Source of the DNA: Polytrichum commune | Lineage: Eukaryota > Streptophyta > Polytrichopsida > Polytrichales > Polytrichaceae | Direction of reading: 5' to 3' | NCBI GenBank assembly: GCA_950295325.1 | Contig: OX485806.1 | Coordinates: 32,240,001 to 32,304,000 of the forward strand | DNA length: 64,000 bases | Part shown: in pieces, positions 25,084 to 36,914 of the stretch | Numbering within the stretch: the stretch's first letter is position 1 | Layout of the letters: each line of letters opens with the position of its first letter | The notes under the pieces: model-generated | Told to the model about the DNA's origin: nothing | The model's database searches: none | Seen by the model: the letters and a program-made list of their open reading frames with translations, nothing else | Made by a program: the position numbers and the translations under genes

Positions 25084-25474
25084 GGTTCACATGGGGTCCC
25101 AAGTCCTAGGTTGTAGTTTACTTCAAGTTAATCCGTGCAATCTCAACTGTTTACAACATGAAGGTTTGGACTTACCGATTTATATGGGGTCCCAAGTCCT
25201 AAGTCCCAGGTATGACATGGATGCCTACATGGCAACACTTTTTCGAGGTGAGCCTTGGGACTTGTGTTGAGAGTTAGGTCGAGCAAAAAGCTAGACGCAA
25301 TTCGGAACACAGCTCCCGAGATTTTTTTTTTGCATAGAATAATCAAGATTTGACAAAATCCCACATAAACCATACGAGTTAACGGGCTCTTGAGGCTCAA
25401 AAGTTGGGACTCTGCCTCCATGTTGGGACTTGTTGACATGAGTGGGACTTGGGACTTGGGACCCCATGTGAACC
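25084..25474. repeat. MITE with 23-bp perfect TIR GGTTCACATGGGGTCCCAAG...
   Basis: The left end ggttcacatggggtcccaag plus tcc is repeated as an exact inverse at the right end. The motif ggggtcccaagtcc recurs internally at about 25184. Length about 390 bp, non-coding. Confidence 0.8.
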
Positions 25475-25486
25475 GGCCCTAAAGGC

Positions 25487-25732
25487 TCGGGGTTCGTAAC
25501 GTCTACGCAAACCCATCCATCGTGGTTGAAGGGGCTCTAGTAAAAACACGTCCCTCACAACATCGAGGGCCGATTCATTCTTTTATTGGAGGTCACAAGA
25601 CTACTTCGGGCTCTCTAATGCCATCCTGGGAGTCAAACAAACCCGAAATAAATCCCCCAAACTACAGATTTGTTCACTGCATTTTCACCTTACAATACTA
25701 GACGAGTTTACATAAACACCACAAATCCCTAG
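25487..25732. repeat. MITE, 'GGGGTTCAYGGTGTCTATG' family, short form
   Basis: The left end ggggttcgtaacgtctacgc continues with aacccatccatcgtgg. The right end is its inverse: gacgagtttacataaacacc, then acaaatccct. About 245 bp. It follows the preceding MITE after only about a dozen bases. Related elements are at 25801-26470 and 62412-62640, and a solo end lies near 23630. Confidence 0.75.
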
Positions 25733-25800
25733 CCACCGGCATGACGCCTTGAAGGTCTAGCCATATATGTAAACATAAACCAAGTACAACACAACGGCAT

Positions 25801-26470
25801 GGGGTTCACAGTGTCTATGTAAACTCATCCATCGTGGATGAAGGGGGCTCTAGTAAAAAACAAGAAAACGGTAGAACCATGAGGCTCTGTCCTTTACTAT
25901 GAAAGACTACAATTGTAGCTGTCCACTTTGCTCATGCCAATCCATGGTTATTCACTATACCAAACATTTCTTGGATTTTGGGCACCTTCTTCTTAAATGC
26001 GGGTCAAGGATTGAAGCTACTCATTTATCACTCGAAAATTTTAAAATGAATAATCAAGAACTGCCGAAATAACTATAGTTAACTAGATTTCTTTCAATGC
26101 ATTTTAGGGAGAAATTATATATATAATTATATATATAGAGAGTTCACATTACATAAAGTGGACCAAAAATAACAAGAACAAGTAACGTCCAAGTGTGAAC
26201 GCAAAGTGGTTAGGAAATTTGCTCTTGAAACGAAGAAGTTGATGCATAGTCTCTGTCCTACAGACAGAGCCAACAAATCCCCTACAAGTTTGAAGGCCAA
26301 TTCATACCAACTGGAAACAATTAGACTAAATCACGATCTCCTACATTACCATTTCCAGAGTCAACCAATATAAAAATAGTCATTCATTCCCAAACCGTAA
26401 AACAATTCATTACGTTTCCACCTTGCTAATGGATGAGTTTACATAGACACCACCATAGCCACGAACCCCT
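25801..26470. repeat. MITE, 'GGGGTTCAYGGTGTCTATG' family, long form
   Basis: TIRs: ggggttcacagtgtctatgt (left) and gatgagtttacatagacacc with a terminal gaacccct (right). The 670-bp element has an interior that also occurs, inverted, at the start of the window, so the long form is repeated. No open reading frame of note. Confidence 0.8.
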
Positions 26471-26734
26471 AGCCCAACACAATGTACACGCACAAGGCAC
26501 TACATTGTGTATACAATACGACATACAAGACACTACTATACATATACATATGCGCATACGGAGAGTGGATACATACGTATAGAGCGTGCGTATGGTGGTC
26601 CCTCAGCGGGGGCGCCCTATCGCACCTCGGCAGGCGCCTGGGCTCCGGTCGCGCAGGCTGGGCGCTCTTGCGGAATTGTCAGAAGGATTTGATTGATTCA
26701 CAATCAGGCAGCGTGAGTAGCTGCTTAGTCCGCC

Positions 26735-29700
26735 ATGGGGGACGACCTCAAGGCGCTCCTCGACGCCGTTTCCAAGCTTCGACCCCTCCACGCCAACCCC
26801 CTCTACTCTGCCCACCTCAAATCGGTCAGCACTCTCCAATTCCGCTCCCTTCGTTTCCCGCGCGCTCTCGCTCGCACTGTGTGTGTGTGTGTGTGAGACT
26901 CTCTCTCTCGCTCTCTCTTAGTCTGTCGGTTTGTGCAGTTAGGGTTAGGATTAAGTTTATAGTGGAGGAGTCGAGCTTGGAAGGTTCGAGAACGACCGCG
27001 GGGACCTGTCTCTTGTCTCTGTCTCTGTCGTTTCTCCCTCGCCGGCCGAAGGGATGTGATCGCCGGATGGGGAATTTGGAGTCCGGGTGCAATTCGGAAG
27101 GAGCTAGGGTTCGAGCCATTTCTTGGTTCTCGGGAAACCGGTTTGGTCACGTGATGCGTCAATTTGGAGTGAATTGTTTGGTGTGGTTGTCGGTAATCGT
27201 CGTGTGTTGAGAAGAGTTTCTGAGGGGCATTTTTGGGGTGTGTGTCGGTGTTCTTGCGGGTGAACTTCCGGACGGTTATTGAAAGAACTTCAAGGACACC
27301 GGATTTTGAGTTCGTATGAAGAGATGGTGCGAAGATAATTTGTAGGATTCCTAAATCAGTCGTGTTAGGTTCTTCAGGTGTTTATAACGTCAGATGAATG
27401 TTAAAAGTTGGCATCTCATTCATTGGCAGGTGAGGGATTAAGAGCTCGTGTGTTGCACTCGTTGGGGTTTGGTGTGTTACAGCCTCCCAGTTCTATTATT
27501 CAACCTGTTCCTTAACCCTTCGTATTCTGTGATTCTTTGGGCCAAAGAAGGCTGTTGAAAGATCTGCACGCCGAATTTGGAGCTCATGGTACTTTTAATT
27601 TTGTAAGATTCTTAAACAAGTTGTCTTAGGTTCTTCATTGGTACATTAGTTGAACCTCAGAGTTTGCATGTCATTGGCAGGTGAGATGAAGACCTCATGT
27701 GCACTCGTTGAAGGTTGTTATGTTACAGCCTCCCAATTCTTTCATTCAACCTTGTCCTTAGCCATCATATTTATGATATGTTTGGGTTCCGCTCAAGTTG
27801 CCCTTCTGTAGCTAACGTGGTTGATCGCAAAGCGAAACTGGAGTTCGTATAAACATTATCGTACTTTGAATTTGTAGGATTCTACAGCTGGCTTATGTTC
27901 TTCAACCCATCTAGGTGGTGCATCACATGAACCTCAAACTTTACATCTCATTGGCAGGTGGGAAAGAAGGCGTCATGTGCACTCATTGGGGTTTGTTACA
28001 AGCTCCTGATTCTTTCATTCAACCTTTTCCTAAGCCATCCTATTTATGTTTCCTTGGGGTTTGTTTCAAACAGATTATATTTCTACGAGGTTGATTGGAA
28101 TTAGACGCGATAAGACCTCTTCCAGCAGTTAGCATGGAGCAGAGCCATTAATTTATGTCATAGCTTTAGCTATGCGCACTCAAAATTCACTCGAGTTGTC
28201 CACTATTCTTGAAGATTATGAAGAAGGTTACAATAATATGCATTATTATGCAGAAGGCAGCTTCTCGCCTGGGTCATGAGCCGTATATGACAATTTACGG
28301 CCCGTCTCAAGAATGCGAGAAATTGATGATGCAGATTTTGTAACTTCTATTACTATGTGATTAGATGTCAAGACCGCAGCATCTTATCGAAGACAAACTT
28401 ATCCTCCGCTCTTAGATTATTTCATTTTCTAGATATAACTGGTGATTCCAACTTGCAACTGGAGTTTGTCCATGCATATCCAAAGGTTCTTTCACATGGC
28501 GAAAGTTTTAAGTCCAGCATTAAGCACGATTTATTTCCTCAGCATTTCTACTTAGAACTAAAGGAGGACCAGTATGCTTGCGCCTGTGAAGAGGGTGGTC
28601 TATTTTGAAGATAATTATGGACGACATTGCCACTGTCTATTCGTGTGTGTTGAGAACTTGAGGTCCTCTACTTGCCTGTTCAAATCTTCACATGAAGTGC
28701 ACGCCTCTTGTGTCCCTGGCAGTGCACTTCTTAACTGTGAATTCTCCTGTCCTCTTTAGATTTATGTGTACATGTAAACCCTTGATGGTTTTGTTCTTCT
28801 CTCTTCTGCTAACATTATTGATAAGCCTTCACAATCTGACAAGGTCGGAAAAGCCCCCTTTACACTAGTGCTTGAGTTGAGAGCTCGAACTTACAATTTT
28901 CAGGAGTTTGATACTTGGAGTAGACAATATTTCTCCTAGAACTTGAACTATTGAGAGCTTGACCAGTCTTCGATAGGTGGAGGTAGCTTAGGATTTTGAC
29001 CCAGAGCTTGTTGTAGTCGTTCCACGTAGGATCCATCACGGCTCCATCTTAGCGCTGTAAGCCTGGTGAAGAGTTTTAAGCTCTCAAGTTGAAAGTTCAT
29101 GTGTAAAGTGGATTTGAGTGAATAAGGATTTGTAAGATGCTCCCCACCAATGAGAATGCTCCTTTCTTGGAGCTCTCAACCTTTCTAGTCTAAAGGGAAC
29201 CTTAATCCATTGAGCAATCTGTAGTTGTGAAAATTTAACACCTAGAGATTGGGGTCATCTTCTTTAAGATTGTGTTTTTCTTGTTCTTGCACTGGGATGT
29301 AGACGTGTGCTGATGGGCAATCTGTGTGCAGCTAAAGGAGCAAGTTGAGAAGATCACATCGCTTGTTGATGTGCAGCCAGCATCGAATCCTCAAGTGGCA
29401 GGAGAACAGCGTGTTGAGGCATGGACTCATAGCACGAGACGAACCGGGGAAATTGGGGACGGCTCCGCATCTCTAGCATTAAGGAACCAATCACCCAACC
29501 TTCTTCGCCCAAAGGGCGAGAGTTTTGAGGGTTCTGGTGTGTTCTTTGAGGGCTCCCAGCCCACCTTGAAGGGAGGCAAGGCAGATCAGGCTGCACAGGT
29601 TACAACACCCATGACAGGGGCTCAACAGCTAACAACATCTGGTAGTCGGCCTGTTAGGGAACAACATGGTGCTCGGGCACCATCACTAGCAGGGCCTGAA

Positions 29701-32151
29701 CCGCTGGCTTCTTCTGAGGCTCACGGTGGAGGAATTTATAACGAGCCACACGCTTCTGTGCCAGAAGCCCAACCACCACAATCCTCCAATGCTCACTTGG
29801 CATGGGAGCAGGTTGAGCGGGTCGCAAATTTGGCAGCCCCTCATTCGGCTACAGATATGCATGCAGCATGGGAACACGTTGAGCGAGTTGCATTTATGGG
29901 TGGGGCTCAACCTGCCTCCAATGCTCGTGCCTCAAAGACAACACAAGCCGCGACCGAGAAGGGAAACACACAAAATTGTGACGCTCGTCCCATATCTGAG
30001 GTACACCTCGAAGTCCTTGGCATGGACAGCTAGACAATTTGACATGAATTACATGTGCTTTAATTTTGTACTCTCTCCTATTCAAAATTATCACATAGTC
30101 CAGTGTAGTAGATACAGTCCATGACCTAAGGTATCGAAAAGTTGGCTATTCCAGCAGAATCTCTTGGTGACTGTCCTGAAGAATTTATCCTAGTGGTTGT
30201 AGGTTCTGTTGACATTCTGTGCTACTAACTTTACAAGACTTATTGTTTCATTAGAGTAAGTGACGAAAGAAGAACATTTCTGGACCCTCATATTCACTAC
30301 AGCTAAAGAGATATGGCTTAGCAAGGGTTTACACCGTGTAATGAAATACAAAGATTTCTTGTTCCTTCCTGTAGGTCACATTGTATAAACTTGCCTCCTG
30401 TCCTAACTGATTCCTAGCAAAGAAAAAACAAACCAGAAAAGGGCTTTACTGTGGAAGTGTGACAAGGTGTTTTTTTTCACCATGACTGACACTTACCAAC
30501 CGGGGGCAAATGTGTTCGAGACTCAAGGACTGGATGACGAGTGCACAGAGAATGGTCCTCCAGATGGCAAGTCCAATGGGCGTGCTTACAAGGCTGGAAA
30601 ATGGTCACCAACTGAGACCCTGACTTTGGTGTATTGCAAGCGTGGCCACTTTTTGAAGTATGGACCCCTGAATCACCGGCGGAACATTGGAGTGTCGGCA
30701 GCCGAGCGGTGGATTGAGATGGAGGACGAGATGCTCCGGCGGAATGTTATGCGGTCAAAGTCACAGTGCCAGGAGAAGTGGGAGCAATTGGCTTCGGATT
30801 TCAAAAAGGTGTACGATCATCAGCAAAACCATGTTCCTCTGGGCGAGCCGAGCTATTTTCAGATGACCCAAGCAGAGAGAAAGGAACATATGCTAAGGTT
30901 TCCGAAAGCCAACCTCGACGAGACGGTATATAACGCACTATGTGAGTGGTATCCTAGGAACTCAGTCGGTATGGACCCTGGAGACCTGCCGAGTGATTCA
31001 CCATTTGATTTAGCCGCAATGTCAAGAGGAGGTAAGCTGACTCATAACTGCAATAGGGTTCTTGGAAAGATGGACAGCTTGGCTTGCCTATCAATTACAA
31101 GTCCAAGAATCGTATACAAATATTTGAGTCTAGCAGAGGAAATCCCTTAGGCATTGAAGCGAGATTCTTTGCTATAGGAGGTTCTGTAGATTCTTTTTGG
31201 TATCAACTCTTAGAACTCCTTCCAAAATTATGAGCTGTCTGAACTTGGTCTGGATTAACTTTTGAAGTTACTTAACAATGAACTAATCAGAGTGTAGAAA
31301 TTCTGTGTAGTCCACTGAAGCTTTATCGGTACACCAGCACTATTCAGTACCTCGTATCTAGATGAATATCAGGACATGTGCAAGGAAAGCTGGCGAATTT
31401 TAGATCAATGACGAATGCTTTTGCAAGGAATACCAGTTCTTATTTGGACTACAACAAAAGGAGCTGTCACAGATTGTCTGTCAAGTTTTTTACCTAGGCA
31501 TACTGTTACCTTCTTTTAATATATTCTAAAAATTATGTTCACGTGGGGCTCAATGTTGACAGGAGATTTAGAGTCCGAAAGCTGTAAATAGATAGTATAT
31601 CCTTTATCCTAGTGTCCTATCTGCACATATCTTATAGGCTAAAATGAGTTCTAAACATGGTACCTTTGTTGAACGAATTGTTTGCATCTCACTGGTTATC
31701 AAGTCTGCCCTTGGTTAATATTGGGATGTGCTTTTGATATTCAGGCCACATCAATGATCCTCCAGCTGTTGAAGACAACCGTCCAGCACTCGATGATGGT
31801 ACCGGTGACTCAAGTAGCCCCAATTCGACGAAGCGACGAAGGCTTTCTACAAAGGCCTCTGAAGGTGCATTCTCAGCTGTTGAAAACAACCGTAAAGAGA
31901 GTTCGAATGCTGCCACCACCATATCTGTAGAGCAGGACCGGAAGGATGCACGCCATCGTGCAACTCTGGAGATGGATGCCAAGAAGCATCGTGAGCTTTT
32001 GGAGCTGGAGGCAAGGAAACATCAAGACAAGATTATTATTGAGAAGGAGAAACTTCAACGCAGTGCTGCATTAGGTCAAGGCTATATTGCTGCACTATTG
32101 AGCATTGCAGATGGGTTGAAAGTCATTGGCGATGCTTTGAAGAAGCCTTGA
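26735..32151 (+). CDS. Chimeric gene: UBA5-like N-terminus fused to a trihelix DNA-binding protein
   Basis: Proposed exons: 26735-26824, 29332-30000, 30467-31031 and 31745-32151, about 576 residues with consistent phases (0, 0, 1). Residues 1-30 align with UBA5 residues 1-30 (about 13 identical), and both genes have a phase-0 intron right after codon 30. Exon 2 opens LKEQVEKITSL, like [11 protein letters not shown] in UBA5, then is low complexity with two more such helices (WEQVERVANL, WEHVERVAFM). Exon 3 holds a trihelix domain (about 298-400; KWSPTETLTLVYCKRG, tryptophans in ERWIEM and EKWEQL). Exon 4 has a KRRR nuclear signal and a charged coiled coil ending GDALKKP. It is likely a nuclear DNA-binding protein. 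The exon 3 acceptor (caag at 30466) has a poor pyrimidine tract, so a separate trihelix gene starting at the ATG 30482 (318 residues) is the alternative. Confidence 0.68.
26939..26950 (+). promoter_or_regulatory. Telobox-like motif inside intron 1 of the chimeric gene
   Basis: gttagggttagg lies 115 bases after the exon 1 donor, next to (GT)n and (CT)n runs at about 26880-26925. A similar motif is in the HDA15 leader. Intron 1 position near the transcription start is typical for such elements; function is not shown. Confidence 0.3.
27287..28065 (+). repeat. Three tandem diverged units of about 250 bp in intron 1 of the chimeric gene
   Basis: Units start near 27287, 27544 and 27792. Each contains, in order, a taggattc or taagattc block, ttaggttcttc or its variant, cattggcaggtg, tgtgcactcgttg, agcctccc or agctcctg, and cattcaacc. 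Each carries cattggcag|gtg, which could act as a decoy splice site. Confidence 0.75.
28851..29203. repeat. MITE-like element in intron 1 of the chimeric gene ('CTTTACACTAG' family)
   Basis: TIRs: aaagccccctttacactagt on the left and, inverted, aaggttccctttagactaga on the right, each followed by gttgagagct. About 350 bp. The right half matches 9528-9740 inverted, so the family sits in introns of two genes in this window. Confidence 0.8.
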
Positions 32152-33265
32152 TGATGGCCTTGTCAGCTTATGCCAAGCATGGTGAAGTTACTTTTCAAGC
32201 AGAGGGGTATCTCTTCAAGATGCAAGGGTTTCCTTAAGGTAACCTACACTGATGACCTGAGATGTCATATGTGACTTTGATTGAGAGGATGTCTAGTTAC
32301 GTTGTTTGTGCATTCTTTTGAGTACTTGTTACCTTTGGGTTTTTTTGGGGGAGGGAGCAAAGCAAACTAGCTCTGCTTTGTGGATCTCTGTATGCTTTGG
32401 AATGGTAGCAACAATCATGTTCAGGTGATGTAAAATATTGGGGTAGGTTGGGTACATGAAGCTGTAATTCTGAAGCTTATTCAGACATGTTGAAATCAGG
32501 TTCTGGTTCTGCAGTCTATGATTTTCATTTGTTACTTCAGGATGTATTGGGGTTATTAAACCTTTTGATGGTTCATAAGGGTTGTATGATATGGGTTAGT
32601 GGATCATCTCAAATAGCAGCATAGTGAAAGGTTCTTACATGGTTCATACTGATTATGAAGGTTCAGTTTTAGATTCAAATCAGTTTTTGTATTGAAGTGC
32701 ATACACAAAGCTGTAATTCTTATGGAGTCTATGTTTTATATGTAAAAATCATGTTTTTGGAGTCTATGATTTTTCACTTGTATATCAAGGTGTATTGGGT
32801 TTAACACCTTTTAATTATTCAAAAGGGTTCTGTTTATGAATCATCTCATATAGTTTCATAGAGAAAGCACTTGCGTAGTTCATACTGAAGGGTTCTCAGT
32901 TCAAGTTTTGAATCAATAAATGCATTGAAGTGGGTAACAAAACTGTAATTGTGAAGCTTATACAGACATATTGAAATCATAGTAAAGGGGGGCATGTGAT
33001 CATTAGCTCACGTACAGAAATTGCCACCAGTAAACATCATAAGCTCGTTTGTTGGGTGTCATTATTCATTTGTTTATTTCTTATGAAAGTGAATACTATT
33101 GGTCATGCTTGTTCCCCGCCACTCATCACTTTTATTAGGGTAGAAGGGCTAGAGCTTCGCCGGCCCACTGACCAGTAAACTCATCCACTATGACTGGGAA
33201 GGAATATAGTGAAAGCTTGTCTCCTATAGGTTTGTGCTCTGTTCATCCCATTGCTTAAAATGATT
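32152..33265. other. 3' flank of chimeric gene with internal near-repeats
   Basis: Two blocks resemble each other: about 32457-32640 and 32700-32880, sharing gctgtaattctgaagctta, ggtgtattggg and aatcatctca. A third partial copy with aactgtaattgtgaagctta follows near 32940. No coding sequence is seen. Confidence 0.5.
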
Positions 33266-33269
33266 TTTT

Positions 33270-33420
33270 AGCATTTAAGCAACTACTTTCATATACAGTC
33301 GCATATGCAGATGATTTTTCTTCAAGATTAGAGGGATGATTGGGATGGAGGATCGAACGATTTCCATGAACTTGTTGGCATCGCCAACACACTAAACCAC
33401 TAGTTTGCCATAGTGTATGG
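33270..33420 (-). mobile_element. Possible tRNA-derived SINE with A and B boxes
   Basis: On the minus strand, tggcaaactagtgg (33397-33410) fits a pol III A box and cgttcgatcctcc (33347-33359) fits a B box, with tRNA-like spacing of about 37 bases. There is no clear cloverleaf, so a functional tRNA is unlikely. The ends are not delimited. Confidence 0.45.
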
Positions 33421-33479
33421 AGAGAATTGACTAGAATTTGGCAGGGCCTAGAACAAACAAGGGAATGTGGCTTTGCCAT

Positions 33480-36400
33480 TAGAGGCTGTGTCCTAAATTG
33501 GCATTTTGAATGTTTGGAATAATCATTAAAGTGGATATTTCACCAAGCTCTCACTGAACTTTCATTAAGTTTCACCAGACCTTATCCATTAAGTTCTGAC
33601 ATGTATTACCTGGGCCCTATTACTAGTCAAAGTCAGTTTCTATGATGCCTCTATCCCATGATGGGACTGAGCCAACAAACCTATATTTGAGAGAACCTAC
33701 ATTCAGTAGGGGTTGGTGAGGCTAGATCACATTTGGGTGACTATTCTACATTGGACACCAATGACAATGATATTTTGCCTTGAAAGAAGACATGTAAGAG
33801 AGGCACATGCCATGTTTATATTTAGGAACATGGCCCCTACTGAGGTTTGTAGGAATAACATTGGTACACATTTTGTAGTTTAGATTTTGGATATGGGAAA
33901 TACTTAGGGAAGACTTAAAAGGTGATTTTTAGGTCATCTAGGTGTCTCTGATAAGTTTTATTACGACAATGTTAGATTTATTCCAAATTATTTAGGGTTT
34001 TTGGTTGACCTTTCATATATTTAAAACAAGAGTCTTTCAATCACGGTGCATGCTTTTGTGATAGTTTCTTAGTCTCATACTCTTTTTGCCCACACAAAAG
34101 TCTGGGAGTAAGTTCATGTGACTCGGACCTTGTGCAATGCGCAAGCATAGTCACAACCATTGTCAATAGTCTTGCAAATAGTATCCACTTTTTGGCTTTT
34201 TATTAAATCCAAGTGCACATTGGTGTGGTCAATAGTCTTCTGTTAATTAGCCTTTTTGGTGTAACTTAGATTGGCAATGCAGTCACTGTTGCAAGGTTTT
34301 AGATTTCTTTGATTAATTCTCAATTTTATTATGTTGTTAGACAATTGTCTTTAACACATCACCGATCACAAAGGTAAATATCCATTGCATGAGGCAATAG
34401 GCCAACGCACAACTTAAGTGAGGGCCATAGTCTTGGTTCATCCATATCACTTCTTAATTTCAATGCACAATCTTCCTTTTAAGAACACAAATTAGTTTTC
34501 AATTCATTGTTGTTGCTTGAGGCTATCGACTTGTTGTACTGATCATCACAGCTAAATAACACATGTCTACTATTAGCATCCAACAAGGTAAATAAACGTG
34601 CTCATGTAAATCTTAACACTTACTAGTGTTCAACACTTAAGGGCCAAATCTTTTGTCACCAGGGATCGCTTTACCCTTCACATGCTATACCCTTTTTGTT
34701 TATCTATCGTTTCAACGTCTAGCTTGCCAAAAGTTTAAAATATAAGAAGCTCAACAATCCTTGGTTATGGAGGTCTATGGCTTCTTTAAGTTCCAGACAC
34801 ACAATTGTGTGACCTTTCAAGAAATTGTACGACATTTGTAAGTAATGGTCATTGGTCACCACAACGACCAGACAATAGTCTACACCTCCAAAGAATTAAT
34901 GTCATTCCTTAAACAAATAATGCCCAAGAAACATTCTTCAAACTTTTAGAGCTATGGTGGTTCTTCCTCGTGTGCTAGTTAGGAGGATGACATGAAAACT
35001 ATGTTCCCCCTCACTACTAGTCACAATTGAATGGCTGAATATATGACTAATTTGAGTTCAAGCACTAGTTATATTGGGGTCCAACATTCCACAATCTCCA
35101 CTCACTTTTATAGACTATTGACTTTATGTTACTTCAATGGAAGCTCTACATTTGCAAATATTAGCATTCAATGTCAACAATACCATTATCACTTCTCACA
35201 GTCTAGGGGTTTAATTTACAAGTAAAATTAAATGCTCAAAGGTTGGAATAATAACTTGCAATTTAGCAACTTGCCTAAGATAGAAAACATTGTGTTGGTT
35301 AGGAATATAATACTTCAACCAAACAAAAACCTCTCCATATTTCCAATTTCAAATTGATTAATCCCCCACAAATTTAAAGACAATAGCTTGAAGCGTAACA
35401 TCAACATAATCCTCACACAGAAAGCGAATGTACTTTCCACACTGACATATCACACTTGTAGGGGCCTACAAAACAATTCATAATTTGATTGAAACTCTAA
35501 GATTGAACACAACACTGATACTTTGGTACAAACGCCTTGGATACCTTTTGGTTGCTTTAACATCAGGCAGTAACCCTAGCAAGTATGAATCCCTCATAGC
35601 CTGATGTATACAAGAGTCATAATCAAATCACATGAACTACAAAGACAGAAGCTCCAACCAAGTTCTGACATTAAAAATAACATATATATCCCTCTCTCTC
35701 ATGGTAGTTCATGACCATATATTTTTAGTGCACATGTGCAGATATCAAAGTTCAGATCCTTTCCTATCATGTTATAGCATGTCTTATCCCTACATCTCGA
35801 AATCTCGAGACCATAGCCCTTTTAGACCTACGCACGTAGTAATTTTTGGTACCCTTTATAGCCTATTCTCACTTACAATCTGATTGTGGTTGAAACAAGA
35901 ATAATTCATACCACACACACCCTTGGCTATTTGAGAATAAGGACCCAAATCACATGATATACAAACCATTTTCCAAGGTAGTTGCAGGTGGTGATGGAGA
36001 TGGAGATGGAGAAGTTTGAAGGGACAAATCATCCTAGAGACAACTCAAGATGGTGGCAATGTCCTGGATCTCACAATAATAAGTGATAGTCTTGTTGATT
36101 ATATATTTGATAATTGCCTAGATGATTTATGCATTGCTAGAGGGGATGTGAGACATGCTCTTGATGAGTTAGTGTCCCATGTTGAGTGAGCGTGATTGCC
36201 ATTGGAGGCAAAATCTCCCACCATCGATGAACCATATATTTAGTTCACATGTAACACCATCTTTAAGTTCACATTGATTAGTCAGCTAAACGGGAATCCG
36301 ATCATGTCTAAGGGCATGCTAACAAGGGCTAAAAATTTAGTGCATTTCAACAATTTATCTGACTACATGTCTACTGCTTCATCAAGTAGCTCTTGTCTAC

Positions 36401-36820
36401 TTAGAATAGTGTTGTAACCCCCAATCCTTTAGGGGTTAAAATGAATGAAAGCCGGTTGAATGACTTAATTATAAAAAGGAATATTACAAACTATACCAAC
36501 GTTGGGTGCCATAAGATCTTATGTAACACCACATCTTTATAAAACTAGATTGAATGAAAGTTGAATGGCTTAAAAATGAACAAAAATTGTGCTTACCTTG
36601 AATGCAATGACACCTTCCAATTTTTTTTTTATCAACAATATACTAATCTCAATGCATTCATTTTTGCATCTTGTGTAATACCACGTTCATATTAGTTTCA
36701 AATGAATGAAAGAAGGTTGAATGACTTATAAAACAAACCATACTAGCCTTGCGTATCATGGTATTTATGTAACACCACATGTCTAGCAGTAGGTTCTCGA
36801 TGTTCATTGTGTTGGAATTA
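33480..36820. other. Gene-free stretch of about 3.3 kb
   Basis: AT-rich sequence with only short, unrecognised open frames on both strands. No RNA gene and no clear transposon end was found. Confidence 0.5.
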
Positions 36821-36821
36821 G

Positions 36822-36914
36822 GCAGATAGATAGATAGATAGAAACTCCGGTCCCTATTTAAAGGGGCCGGCGTGAATGAAGTGTCCGTTCGTATTGTCAA
36901 ATGACCCGATGCCC
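36822..36914 (-). mobile_element. Tiny retroposed repeat with (TATC)n tail, 5'-truncated copy
   Basis: Matches 19178-19277, but on the minus strand begins at gggcatcggg and lacks the first part of the other copy. The flanks are ttggaattaggca and ttggaatttaggca, a target-site duplication of about 13 bases with one indel. 5' truncation with an intact tail fits target-primed reverse transcription. Confidence 0.78.

Noticed and set aside
26482-27210. 242-codon open frame across exon 1 and intron 1 of the chimeric gene
   Set aside because: It reads in another frame through (GT)n and (CT)n runs and the exon 1 donor. Composition, not coding constraint, keeps it open; the ATG at 26735 with UBA5 homology explains the locus better.
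33347-33410. Functional tRNA gene on the minus strand
   Set aside because: The A and B boxes are present, but I find no acceptor stem pairing and no clear anticodon arm, so a SINE remnant is likelier.
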